Of a stretch of 64,000 nt of DNA, positions 16,699-25,037 are shown in pieces. The position numbers were made by a program, and so were the translations under genes. This DNA comes from Coriobacteriaceae bacterium AF45-21 (GTDB lineage: Bacteria; Actinomycetota; Coriobacteriia; Coriobacteriales; Coriobacteriaceae): NCBI GenBank assembly GCA_027682925.1, contig JAQCYU010000005.1, positions 28,911 through 92,910 on the forward strand, given 5' to 3'. How positions within the stretch are numbered: the stretch's first letter is position 1; each line of letters starts with the position of its first letter. The notes under the pieces were generated by a model, which was given only the letters and a program-made list of their open reading frames with translations, searched no databases and had not been told where the DNA came from.

Positions 16699-18164
16699 TT
16701 AGAGAGACTTGATACGGGTACCAGCGGCCGTATCTTCAATCGTCAGACCCAGGTCCTTGAGCTGGTCGCGGATGGCGTCTGCCAGGTCCCAGTTCTTGGC
16801 GGCACGGGCCTCGGCGCGGGCCTCGAGAATCTTGGCAGCGGCCTCGTCCACGTCGTCGCCCGTGTAGGCGACCAGGCCGGCGGCAACGCCCAGCAGGCCC
16901 AGCGGCAGCTCGACCTTGGGCTCGGGAAGCTCAACGCCAAATGTGTCGAGCAGCTCAACCAGCGTATCGGCGGCAGCAAGCGCAGCGGCCTTGTCGGCAG
17001 CATCGCCCGCCTGCTCCAGGTACTGGTTGCACTCGGTCACAAAGCCAAAGACAGCACCCATGGCACCGGCAGTGTTAAAGTCGTCGTCCATGCACTCCTT
17101 AAAGGTGGCACGGGTCTCGGCGGCCTTGGCGGCAAACGCCTCGGATGCTGCCTCATCGGCATCGGCCGTCGCATGGTTCGCGGCCCAGCGCAGGTTCTCG
17201 ACCGTACCGGCGATACGCGTGAGTGAGTTCTCGGCACCCTCCAGGCGCTCCCAAGAAAAGTCGAGCGGCGAGCGATAACTCGTCTGCAGCATCAGCAGGC
17301 GCAGGGCGGCAGCGGAGTGCTGCTCGAGGACCTCGGCCAGCGTAAAGAAGTTTCCGAGCGACTTGGACATCTTCTCGCCGTCAACCAGCAGCATGCCCGT
17401 GTGCATCCAGGTGTTGGAAAAGCCTGGTGCCAGGCGCAGGTAGCCTGGGCGCACTCGTTCTCGTGATGCGGGAAGGCAAGGTCGGAGCCGCCGCCATGAA
17501 TGTCAATTGGGGTGCCCAGGTAGCGGTGCACCATGGCGGCGCACTCGGTGTGCCAACCGGGACGGCCCTCGCCCCAGGGGCTCGGCCAGCTGGGCTCGCC
17601 GGGCTTTGCGGCCTTCCACAGGGCAAAGTCGAGCGGGTCGTTCTTGTCCTCGTTCTCCTCGATACGTGCACCAACCATAAGGTCATCGATGTTGCGGCCC
17701 GAGACCTGGCCATAGTTGGGATCGCTGCGCACGGCAAAGTACACGTCGCCGTTATCGGCGGCGTAAGCGTGGCCCTGCTCGACGAGCGTCTTGATCATGG
17801 CGATCATGGGGCCGATCTCCTTGGTGGCGCGGGGGCGCACATCGGGATCGAGCACGTTGGCGGCGCGCATGACGCCGATGAACTTATCCGAGAACTCCGT
17901 CGCGACCTCGGCAGCCGTACGGCCCTGCTCGTTGGCGCGCTTGATGATCTTGTCGTCGACATCGGTGAGGTTCTGGGCGAACGTGACCTCGTAGCCGCTC
18001 GCGATGAGCCAGCGACGAATCACGTCAAAACTGATGAACGTGCGGGCATTGCCGATGTGTATGTTGTCGTAGACCGTGGGGCCGCACACGTACATGCGGA
18101 CCTTGCCGGACTCGATGGGCTGGAACTCTTCCTTTTTATGGGTAGCGCTGTTGTAGATACGCAT
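16699..18164 (-). CDS. cysS: cysteinyl-tRNA synthetase (frameshifted in this sequence)
   Basis: Class I synthetase charging tRNA-Cys. The N-terminal part has MYVCGPTVYDNIHIGNART (HIGN form of the HIGH motif) and FPHHENECAQ. The second part has WMHTGMLLVDGEKMSKSLGN (KMSKS) and a C-terminal DALR/anticodon region. The frame breaks at about 17422, where CAGGCTTTTCC should carry one more G (or T). Repair gives 488 residues with WHQGFSNTWMHTG, matching the family. Essential, so probably a sequence error. Four bases from ispF upstream; part of the disA-ispD-ispF-cysS-rlmB-yacP cluster. Confidence 0.95.
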
Positions 18165-18167
18165 TCG

Positions 18168-18662
18168 TTACTCCTTAACGGTTTTCTGTAGCAGGCAGAC
18201 GGCCCAGGCGCCAATTCCCTCGCCCTGGCCTTCCCAACCGAGCTTTTCGGTCGTGGTGGCGGCGACGCCCACGTTTTCGACGTCGACACCCAGGGCATGG
18301 GCAAGGTTGGCGCGCATGGCATCGCGGTGCGGAGTGATCTTGGGTTGCTGGCAGGCAATGGTGCAATCGGCATCGACAAACTCAAAGCCAAGCTCGCGCG
18401 CATAGTCCATCACGCGAGCGAGCAGCACCATCGAATCGGCACCCTCGTAGGCGGGATCGGTGTCGGGGAATAGCTTGCCGATATCTCCCCCGCGGCAGGC
18501 GCCCAGAATGGCGTCGGCCAAGGCGTGCGCGAGCACATCGGCATCCGAGTGGCCCAGCAGGCCGCGCTCGTAGGGAATGTCAACCCCGCCGATGATACAT
18601 CGACGCCCCTCCACCAAACGGTGGACGTCGTAGCCGTGGCCAATGCGCAGGTTACTGAACAT
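18168..18662 (-). CDS. ispF: 2-C-methyl-D-erythritol 2,4-cyclodiphosphate synthase
   Basis: A 164-residue protein catalysing the cyclisation step of the MEP isoprenoid pathway. Seen: GHGYDVHRL (zinc ligands Asp and His), GLLGHSDADVLAHALADAILG, GDIGKLFPDTDP and the C-terminal TTEKLGWEGQGEGIGAWA. Overlaps the end of ispD by 11 bases. Confidence 0.96.
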   Translation of the reverse strand: MFSNLRIGHGYDVHRLVEGRRCIIGGVDIPYERGLLGHSDADVLAHALADAILGACRGGDIGKLFPDTDPAYEGADSMVLLARVMDYARELGFEFVDADCTIACQQPKITPHRDAMRANLAHALGVDVENVGVAATTTEKLGWEGQGEGIGAWAVCLLQKTVKE

Positions 18663-19380
18663 GGGGAAGGTCCTCTCCCTCGGCCATGCGACCGAGCAGA
18701 ATCGCGGTTACGGGACGCAGGTCCTCGGGCACCGTCACCTTAAGGTTATCGCGCGGGCTCTGGACACAGCGGACGCGCCCGCCCATGCGCTCGACCAGCG
18801 ATGAATCGTCGGTGCCGATAAAGCCCTCGGCGATAGCAGCGGCGTGAGCGCGCTTCATGGCGTCGACGCTAAAGATCTGCGGCGTCTGCGCGGCCCAATA
18901 GAGCTCGCGCGGCGGCGTCTCGACGATGTTGTCGCCATCGACGATCTTGAGCGTGTCGATGGCAGGCTGGCCGCACACGACGCCGTCGAGGGCACGGTCG
19001 CCCACAAGCACGTCGATCGCATGATCGATGGCCTCGGTCGTAATGAGCGGACGGGCGCCGTCGTGGATGGCGACATATTCGAAACCCGCCGGAGCCGCAT
19101 GCACGCCGGCACGGGTGGAATCCTGGCGGGTCTCGCCGGCATCGGCAAAGCTGATGGGCGTGTCATAGTCAAACGGGTCGATGGCCAGGCGGCGCATCTC
19201 GGCACGGCGCTCGGAAGGACACACCACCACGATGTGGCCGACCTTATTGCTACGGTCAAATGCGCGGATAGACCAGCTCATGAGCGGACGGCCCGCCACG
19301 TTAACGAGCTGCTTGCCGCCGGGATTTCCAAAGCGCTGGCCACTGCCGCCGGCAACGACCACGGCGCATACGGGCGCCAT
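18652..19380 (-). CDS. ispD: 2-C-methyl-D-erythritol 4-phosphate cytidylyltransferase
   Basis: A 242-residue nucleotidyltransferase of the MEP pathway. Seen: CAVVVAGGSGQRFG (the G-x-G-x-R loop), GKQLVNVAGRPLMSWS, VAIHDGARPL, and TDDSSLVERMGGRV near the end. The start at 19380 overlaps the disA stop as TAATG; the reading frame stays open upstream through disA but without a start site. It acts with IspF and with IspE, found at 32998. Confidence 0.95.
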   Translation of the reverse strand: MAPVCAVVVAGGSGQRFGNPGGKQLVNVAGRPLMSWSIRAFDRSNKVGHIVVVCPSERRAEMRRLAIDPFDYDTPISFADAGETRQDSTRAGVHAAPAGFEYVAIHDGARPLITTEAIDHAIDVLVGDRALDGVVCGQPAIDTLKIVDGDNIVETPPRELYWAAQTPQIFSVDAMKRAHAAAIAEGFIGTDDSSLVERMGGRVRCVQSPRDNLKVTVPEDLRPVTAILLGRMAEGEDLPHVQ

Positions 19381-20447
19381 TATGCGTTCCCCTGTTTGGT
19401 GCCCTTCATGCGGTACAGGGAGTCCGCAAGAATGGCAGGGTTGTTGACGCCAAAGTCGCCTAGGCGCTCCGGATCCTCGCTGATGTCGTCCATGAGCTCC
19501 TGCAGCGATCCATACTCGTCGACGATCTTCTCGGCGACGCCGTCGCGCACGACGGACACGCGCGAAAGCGTGCGCAGGCCCAGCGGTGTCATGACGGAGT
19601 CCTCGTCCAGGTCGTCGTAACCCAGAACCGCCGCCACATGCTGCGGGTCGGACAAGTCCTTGGGCGTCATACGGCTCAGGTTGGCGCGGATCTTTTCGGC
19701 ATTGGCCTCGGAGGAATCGCTCGCATAGTCGCGAATCATCAGGTCGTACTCGGTATCCATGCTGGAGCCGGCGAGCTGCTCGAGCTGCATCTGCACGAGC
19801 TTGCCCTGGTTGCCCAGCTTGACAATGCAATCCTTAAGTTCGGTCTTTGCCTGCTGCATGATCTCGAAGCTCGAGAAAATCCCGGTAATGTCGGCGAGCG
19901 TAACGTAGTCGTCGAGCTCGAGGGCCGTCAGGCGCAGCAGGGAGCGGTCGAGCGACTGACGGGTAGTCTGGAGCGTGGCGACGAGCTGGTTGACCGAGCT
20001 CATGATGGTGGTGACGGGCTGGATCTCGTAGCTCTTGCCGTGAACGTACACGTTGACGACGGCACGACGGGCCGAGACCGAGATCACGATGGCATCCGTG
20101 AGCACCGACATGCGGGCGGCGGTGCGGTGACGCATGCCCGTCTCACTCGTGGCAAGCGAGGGATCGGGATTGAGGTGGAAGTTGGCGCGCAGGATCTGGG
20201 TGAGGTCGCCGTCGATGACGATGGCGCCGTCCATCTTGGAAAGCTCGAACAGGCGGTTCGAGGTAAACGAAATGTTGAGCGGGAAGCCGTCGTTACCAGC
20301 AGCGAGCACGTTTTCGGTGTCGCCGACGCAAATAAGAGCGCCCAGGTGACCAGCAATGATCATGTCGAGGGCGGTGCGGATCGGCTGGCCAGGTGCCGTC
20401 AGGCGGATGGCCTGTTCCATACGCTTTTGCAGCTCGTTCTTATCCAA
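19380..20447 (-). CDS. disA: diadenylate cyclase DisA (DNA-integrity scanning)
   Basis: A 355-residue protein. The N-terminal DAC domain has both catalytic motifs, MDGAIVIDGD (DGA) and GMRHRTAARMS (RHRTA), and makes c-di-AMP from two ATP. The middle is helical (about 150-290) and the C-terminal part a helix-hairpin-helix DNA-binding domain (residues about 295-350). Full length and canonical. It heads the ispD-ispF-cysS cluster; radA is not adjacent. Confidence 0.95.
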   Translation of the reverse strand: MDKNELQKRMEQAIRLTAPGQPIRTALDMIIAGHLGALICVGDTENVLAAGNDGFPLNISFTSNRLFELSKMDGAIVIDGDLTQILRANFHLNPDPSLATSETGMRHRTAARMSVLTDAIVISVSARRAVVNVYVHGKSYEIQPVTTIMSSVNQLVATLQTTRQSLDRSLLRLTALELDDYVTLADITGIFSSFEIMQQAKTELKDCIVKLGNQGKLVQMQLEQLAGSSMDTEYDLMIRDYASDSSEANAEKIRANLSRMTPKDLSDPQHVAAVLGYDDLDEDSVMTPLGLRTLSRVSVVRDGVAEKIVDEYGSLQELMDDISEDPERLGDFGVNNPAILADSLYRMKGTKQGNA

Positions 20448-20602
20448 GGCATCGCTCCCATCGCATACGCTCCATAAACGCTAAATAGTTTCTCACGGTT
20501 TGTCCCCGCGGCGCTCGCGAAATCCGATGCTTACAGAATGAGCGAACACCGCTGAGAGCCTCAACCCAAATGAGCTGTTCATGTGGTAGCATCGGGATTC
20601 AC

Positions 20603-20702
20603 ATGAATGAGGGAGTAGTCGCGTGACCGGGTTCGCCTCCGGTGGCGCGGCAAGTCAACATACTGGCCGACACGGTCTGGCTTGCCTTAATGAACGAGAC
20701 TC
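20603..20702 (+). ncRNA. yybP-ykoY manganese riboswitch
   Basis: Shows the conserved parts of the yybP-ykoY aptamer: GGGAGTAGTCGCG near the 5' end, CAAGTCAACATACTGG in the middle and GAACGAGAC at the 3' end, enclosed by pairing arms. It lies upstream of mntP, a manganese exporter, and is followed by a terminator that would be the expression platform. Mn2+ binding should prevent termination and turn the exporter on. Confidence 0.88.
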
Positions 20703-20741
20703 GTGGTTGTACGCGCGGCGCGTACGCCACGGGTCTTTTTT
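20698..20741 (+). terminator. riboswitch expression-platform terminator
   Basis: GACTCGTGG...CCACGGGTC with inner GTACGCGC/GCGCGTAC and six T. The 5' arm starts in the last bases of the aptamer (GAGAC), so aptamer and terminator compete. Confidence 0.85.
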
Positions 20742-20796
20742 GTTGCTCCCCTGTCAGAAGTACACGCGGGTTCGCCCGCAAGGAGGGAGCCAAACC

Positions 20797-21375
20797 ATGG
20801 GACTCGTAGAGCTCGTGCTGCTCGCCATTGGCCTTTCGATGGACGCCTTTGCCGTATCCATCTGCAAGGGCCTTGGCATGAAGAAGATCAACCTTAAGGT
20901 CGCCGTAGTGCTCGGCCTGTTCTTTGGCGGCTTCCAGGCCGGCATGCCCGTAATCGGATGGGCGCTCGGAAGTCAATTCATGGCCATCATCGGACCTATC
21001 GACCATTGGATCGCCTTTATCCTTTTGGCCTTCATCGGCGGCAAAATGCTGTGGGAGGCTTTTACCGAGGACGAGGATGAAGGCGACGGCAAGAATGCCG
21101 AAAAGATTGAACTGAGCGAGTACCTGATCCTCGCCATCGCCACCTCAATCGACGCCCTGGCCGTGGGCATCTCGTTCGCCGCGCTTTCGGTCGACATCGT
21201 TCCCGCCGTATCGCTTATCGGCGTCACAACGTTTATCTTCTCCGTCGCCGGCGTAGCGATCGGCCACACCTTTGGCGCGCGCTACGAAAAACCTGCCACC
21301 ATCGTGGGCGGCATCGTGCTCATCCTCATCGGACTTAAGATCTTGCTTGAGCATCTGGGGATTTTGGCGCTGTAA
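20797..21375 (+). CDS. mntP: manganese efflux pump MntP
   Basis: A 192-residue membrane protein with six predicted helices in two related halves. Seen: LLAIGLSMDAFAVSICKGL in the first half and ILAIATSIDALAVGISFAAL in the second, with the conserved Asp of each (S-M-D-A and S-I-D-A). It exports Mn2+. ATG 20797 follows AAGGAGGGAG. Control by the manganese riboswitch just upstream fits exactly. Confidence 0.95.
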   Translation: MGLVELVLLAIGLSMDAFAVSICKGLGMKKINLKVAVVLGLFFGGFQAGMPVIGWALGSQFMAIIGPIDHWIAFILLAFIGGKMLWEAFTEDEDEGDGKNAEKIELSEYLILAIATSIDALAVGISFAALSVDIVPAVSLIGVTTFIFSVAGVAIGHTFGARYEKPATIVGGIVLILIGLKILLEHLGILAL

Positions 21376-21445
21376 CGCCAAACACAATCGCTCAAAACTC
21401 AACGCCAGTACAAGGCCTAATGCAAAGTTTTGCATGAGGCCTTTT

Positions 21446-21490
21446 CGTGCAGACTTTTGCATGTCATACTGATATGCAAAAGTCTGCACG
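21446..21490. promoter_or_regulatory. hipBA operator
   Basis: Perfect 17-bp inverted repeat CGTGCAGACTTTTGCAT (21446-21462) and ATGCAAAAGTCTGCACG (21474-21490) with an 11-bp spacer, ending 13 bases before the hipB start. A related half-site, TGCAAAGTTTTGCATGA, stands at 21421-21437. Most likely the autorepression site of the HipB-type antitoxin. Confidence 0.75.
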
Positions 21491-21503
21491 TTAGGAGATC
21501 GCC

Positions 21504-21935
21504 GTGAATACCCTTCCCATCACCACACCGCGCCAAGCTGGCATCTACGTGCGCCAGGCACGCGAGGCTCAGGGTCTCACCCGTGCCGCCCTCGCCAAAA
21601 CGGCCAGTGTTTCGGAGCGCCTGCTCGCATCGCTCGAGCTAGGAGACGCCACCGGCATTCGACTCGACAAGTTGCTGTCCGTCTTTAACGCACTCGGCAT
21701 AGGTCTCTTTGCGCAAAGCGATAACGACTCCATCGCATCGCCCTCCGAACATCCGACGACGAAAGCGGACCTCCCTATCGCGAACTCGAATGCCCTGCCA
21801 AAGCCAAGCGTAGGCAGACGACCCGCTCGACAGGGAACGCCATCTTCCTATGGTGCCTTGCTGGCCCAAATCGCAGCCGAGCAAGGCCTTTCCGACACTT
21901 CAGACCTCTCCTTTGGCTGTAAGGTTGTGAAATAA
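21504..21935 (+). CDS. HipB-like antitoxin, XRE-family HTH
   Basis: A 143-residue protein from a GTG start behind TTAGGAGATC. Residues 10-66 form an HTH_3 domain (GIYVRQAREAQGLTRAALAK, VSERLLASLELGDATG). The C-terminal half is polar and probably disordered, with GRRPARQGTPSSYGALLAQI near the end. It abuts hipA with no gap. It should bind the 17-bp inverted repeat upstream and neutralise the HipA-type kinase. Larger than E. coli HipB (88 residues). Confidence 0.85.
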   Translation: MNTLPITTPRQAGIYVRQAREAQGLTRAALAKTASVSERLLASLELGDATGIRLDKLLSVFNALGIGLFAQSDNDSIASPSEHPTTKADLPIANSNALPKPSVGRRPARQGTPSSYGALLAQIAAEQGLSDTSDLSFGCKVVK

Positions 21936-23240
21936 ATGGCAGAGATGGAGCTTGCGACCCTCATTTGTGGCGAAATCGCAGGCACTCTCCGGCAAGACGA
22001 GCATGGACTCTGCAGCTTTGTATACGCCCCAACCTATCGCGGAGCACCACTATCGCTTACAATGCCGCTTTCCAATCGCACGTATGGCCATAACATCGTC
22101 CGCCCGTTCCTATTTGGCCTTTTGCCCGACAGCCAAGAGCAGCGTCGCGCTATTGCCGCCGAGTATGACGTTGCATCCAACAACCCCGTCGCCCTCTTGT
22201 GCCATATCGGTCTTGACTGCGCAGGGGCCGTTCAGTTTTGTCGAACCGATCAATTAGGCGCCGCCCGCGGCAGGGTCTCGGCATACCGCCCGCTTACCAA
22301 TTCTCAAATCGCTCACAAGCTCAAAGCAATTCGCGATGACGAAAGAGAGACATGGATGGGCTCCAACGAAAGCTGGTCCCTGGGCGGCAACCAAGGCAAA
22401 TTTGCACTAGCTTGGCATGATGGCCAATGGTGCGAATGTCTAGGGTCATCCCCCACTACCCATATCTTCAAAAATGGTGTCGTTGGGTTCAAACATCAGG
22501 CCTTAAACGAATTCGTCTGCATGAAAACGGCTCGGCGTGTTGGCATTCCAACTGCCAACGTCTCCTATTGCACATTTGAAGACGAAGCCGCGCTCGTCGT
22601 TGAACGGTACGACAGAATGGTCAATAGCAGCGGAAATATCGAAAGGCTGCATCAGGAGGACTTTTGCCAGGCGCTCGGTGTATTGCCAAGCCAGAAATAC
22701 ACCGCCGACGGAGGACCAACCACACGAGACATCCAAGAACGACTGATTAACACAGTCCCCCACCACATGAATCTTGTGCTTTTTACCTATATGTTGTTCT
22801 ATAACGCCATTATCGGAGCGCCTGACGCACACGCTAAAAACTACTCGCTCATCCTAGGCAAAGGCACAAACGCAGCGCTCGCACCCATGTACGATGTCGC
22901 ATCGGGCTTGGCGTACGAACGTATGCGCCGCCGGGCGCGCCTTGCCATGAGCGTTGGCGGCGAAAATCGAGTGGGGCGCATCGGTCCAGGCGCTATCCGC
23001 CGATACCACGGTATGGGCGACCCCGCGCTGGAGGCGGCGCTCACCGATGCCGGGCTATCCGAGAAGTTTTGCTTTGCGACCATGATGGACCTCGCCTACG
23101 AGGTGCCCATTTGTATGGAAGAGATCATGGACGAATACGCCGACCTGCCCGGCATGGCGGACCTGCGCGAGCATATGCTCGGCCCCGTCCGCGAAAACTG
23201 CCAGCGCACCCTCGACCTCATCAAGGCGGATATGGGCTAG
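21936..23240 (+). CDS. HipA-family serine/threonine kinase toxin
   Basis: A 434-residue protein with the HipA fold. The N-terminal subdomain has LSLTMPLSNRTYGH and FLFGLLPD. The glycine-rich loop with regulatory Ser is ESWSLGGNQGKFAL (about 145-157). The catalytic/metal site is IIGAPDAHAKNYSL (Asp about 297), with MYDVASGLAY after it. HipA kinases phosphorylate glutamyl-tRNA synthetase or related targets and induce growth arrest. All key residues are present, so the toxin looks active. The pair stands alone, between mntP and pepD. Confidence 0.92.
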   Translation: MAEMELATLICGEIAGTLRQDEHGLCSFVYAPTYRGAPLSLTMPLSNRTYGHNIVRPFLFGLLPDSQEQRRAIAAEYDVASNNPVALLCHIGLDCAGAVQFCRTDQLGAARGRVSAYRPLTNSQIAHKLKAIRDDERETWMGSNESWSLGGNQGKFALAWHDGQWCECLGSSPTTHIFKNGVVGFKHQALNEFVCMKTARRVGIPTANVSYCTFEDEAALVVERYDRMVNSSGNIERLHQEDFCQALGVLPSQKYTADGGPTTRDIQERLINTVPHHMNLVLFTYMLFYNAIIGAPDAHAKNYSLILGKGTNAALAPMYDVASGLAYERMRRRARLAMSVGGENRVGRIGPGAIRRYHGMGDPALEAALTDAGLSEKFCFATMMDLAYEVPICMEEIMDEYADLPGMADLREHMLGPVRENCQRTLDLIKADMG

Positions 23241-23268
23241 GCGCCAATCAATCCACATTTCTTAAAAG

Positions 23269-23311
23269 AAGAGGGGGGCACCCGTCGCAAAAGTTCGGAT
23301 GCCCCCTCTCG
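23269..23311. terminator. bidirectional terminator between hipA and pepD
   Basis: GAGGGGGGCA...TGCCCCCTCTC hairpin between the convergent ends of hipA (+) and pepD (-). Confidence 0.75.
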
Positions 23312-23365
23312 TAATGTCATTTGCAATCCGCTAGCACGTGGCTCGAACTGCTGCTAGCGCGACCC

Positions 23366-24823
23366 TTACGCGGCAAGGCGCTTGAGGACGTCGATGAGCA
23401 GCTCGTAGAAGCGCTCGGCAGAAGCGAGCTCCATGCTCTCGTCCGGAGTGTGGACATCGGAGAGCGTCGGGCCCACGGCGATGGCGTCCAGGCCGTGCAG
23501 GGCCTCGGCAAACAGGCCGCACTCAAGGCCAGCGTGAATGGACTCGATGCGCAGCTCGGAGCCAAAGAGCTCGCGATAGCTCTCGACAAAAACGTCGCGG
23601 ACCGGCGAATGCTCGGCATAGCTCCAGCCGGGATACTCGAACTCGAACTTGGCGTCGAAGCCCAAGACATCGGCCAGCGTCTGCAGGCGGTCCTTGAACT
23701 CGTTCTGCAGCGAGGTAATCGAGGAGCGCGGGGACAGCATGATCTTGACCTGGTCGTCGGAAGTGGCGACCACGCCGATGTTGGAGGAAACCTCGACGGA
23801 GCCGTCGGTGGCGACGTTGCGGCGAATCACGCCATTAGGGGCAAGACGCAGGGCGCGGATGAGGGCAAGCGCGGACTTCTGATCCATGGCCTCGACCTCG
23901 GCGTCGTCGGCAATCTCGACGGTGCAGGTAAAACCGGGGTCGAAGACCTCGAGCTCGGCAGTGACGTCGGCGATGATGTCCTTTGCGATCTGGGCCGCGG
24001 CCTCGGCGGCAGCGTGGTCGGCGTAAACCAGCTCGGCCTTGCACTCACGGTTGATGGCGTTATCCTTAGTGCCGCCGTTAAAGCTAACGATGGCGGGCTC
24101 GCCGGCGACCATCAGGCGGTCGATGATGCGGGCCATGATGAGGTTGCCGTTGCCGCGCTCCAGGTTGATATCGTTGCCGGAATGACCACCCAGTAGGCCG
24201 GAGATGTCGAGCGTGAGGGTGCTGCCGGTCTTGTGCTCGCGCACGATGGGGCAGGTGTAGGTAACAACGACGCCGCCGGCGCAGCTGACGGTGGCAACGC
24301 CCTCTTCCTCGGAGTCAAGGTTAATCATGGTGCGGGCGTTAATCTGGGACTTGTCGAGCGTCTCGGCGCCGACCAGGCCAGTCTCCTCATCGGTGGTGAA
24401 TACGCACTCGAGGGCGGGGTGAGCAATCGAATCGTCGTTGAGCACAGTAAGCATCAGAGCGACAGCAATACCGTTGTCGGCGCCCAGGGTGGTGCCGTTA
24501 GCGGTGAGGACGCCGTCCTTCACGACCAGGTCGATACCGTCGGTCGTAAAGTCGTGCTCAACAGAGCCCAACTTGTCGCACACCATATCGATGTGGCCCT
24601 GCAGCATCACAGTCGGGGCATTCTCGGCGCCGGCAGAAGCGGGCTTGCGAATGATGACGTTGTAGACCTCGTCCTGGTACACATCGAGGCCGCGCTCCTT
24701 GGCAAACGCAACCAGGAAATCGCTGATGCCCTTCTCGTTGCCAGACCCACGGGGGATCGCGCTGACCTCCTCAAAGAAATGGAACAGCTGGGCGGGCTCG
24801 TAGCCGGTGATCTTGTAATCCAT
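23366..24823 (-). CDS. pepD: aminoacyl-histidine dipeptidase (PepD-type, M20)
   Basis: A 485-residue metallo-dipeptidase of the M20C type; start 24823 chosen behind AAGGAGGCACC. Seen: VMLQGHIDMVCDK (metal His/Asp), GADNGIAVALML, FTTDEETGLVGAETLD (catalytic Glu), GGHSGNDINLERGN and IHAGLECGLF (C-terminal metal region). It hydrolyses Xaa-His and other dipeptides in the cytoplasm. Single-gene unit. Confidence 0.93.
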   Translation of the reverse strand: MDYKITGYEPAQLFHFFEEVSAIPRGSGNEKGISDFLVAFAKERGLDVYQDEVYNVIIRKPASAGAENAPTVMLQGHIDMVCDKLGSVEHDFTTDGIDLVVKDGVLTANGTTLGADNGIAVALMLTVLNDDSIAHPALECVFTTDEETGLVGAETLDKSQINARTMINLDSEEEGVATVSCAGGVVVTYTCPIVREHKTGSTLTLDISGLLGGHSGNDINLERGNGNLIMARIIDRLMVAGEPAIVSFNGGTKDNAINRECKAELVYADHAAAEAAAQIAKDIIADVTAELEVFDPGFTCTVEIADDAEVEAMDQKSALALIRALRLAPNGVIRRNVATDGSVEVSSNIGVVATSDDQVKIMLSPRSSITSLQNEFKDRLQTLADVLGFDAKFEFEYPGWSYAEHSPVRDVFVESYRELFGSELRIESIHAGLECGLFAEALHGLDAIAVGPTLSDVHTPDESMELASAERFYELLIDVLKRLAA

Positions 24824-24980
24824 GGTGCCTCCTTGGCGCAACTGGTTAGACAGTAAGACATGCGCCTTGTATATTCCCAGACTTTGCGTGCATAAACCAG
24901 TCGAAAACGCCGAGCGCCCTTGCATCATCGGCTAACGGTGGACCGTATAGCGTAACGGTCACAATCACCGCAGCTCTACA

Positions 24981-25012
24981 AATCGAGGCGCCCTTGCCAG
25001 AGCGCCTCGATT
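24981..25012 (-). terminator. terminator after clpC
   Basis: AATCGAGGCGCTCTGG...GCGCCTCGATT hairpin downstream of clpC on the minus strand; weak T run. Confidence 0.65.
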
Positions 25013-25037
25013 GAGCGTATCAAATTGTCGCCACGCC

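Noticed and set aside
19381..19830. Extended IspD start (open frame to 19830)
   Set aside because: The extension is a shadow of disA in another frame; the ATG at 19380 coupled to the disA stop fits the family length.
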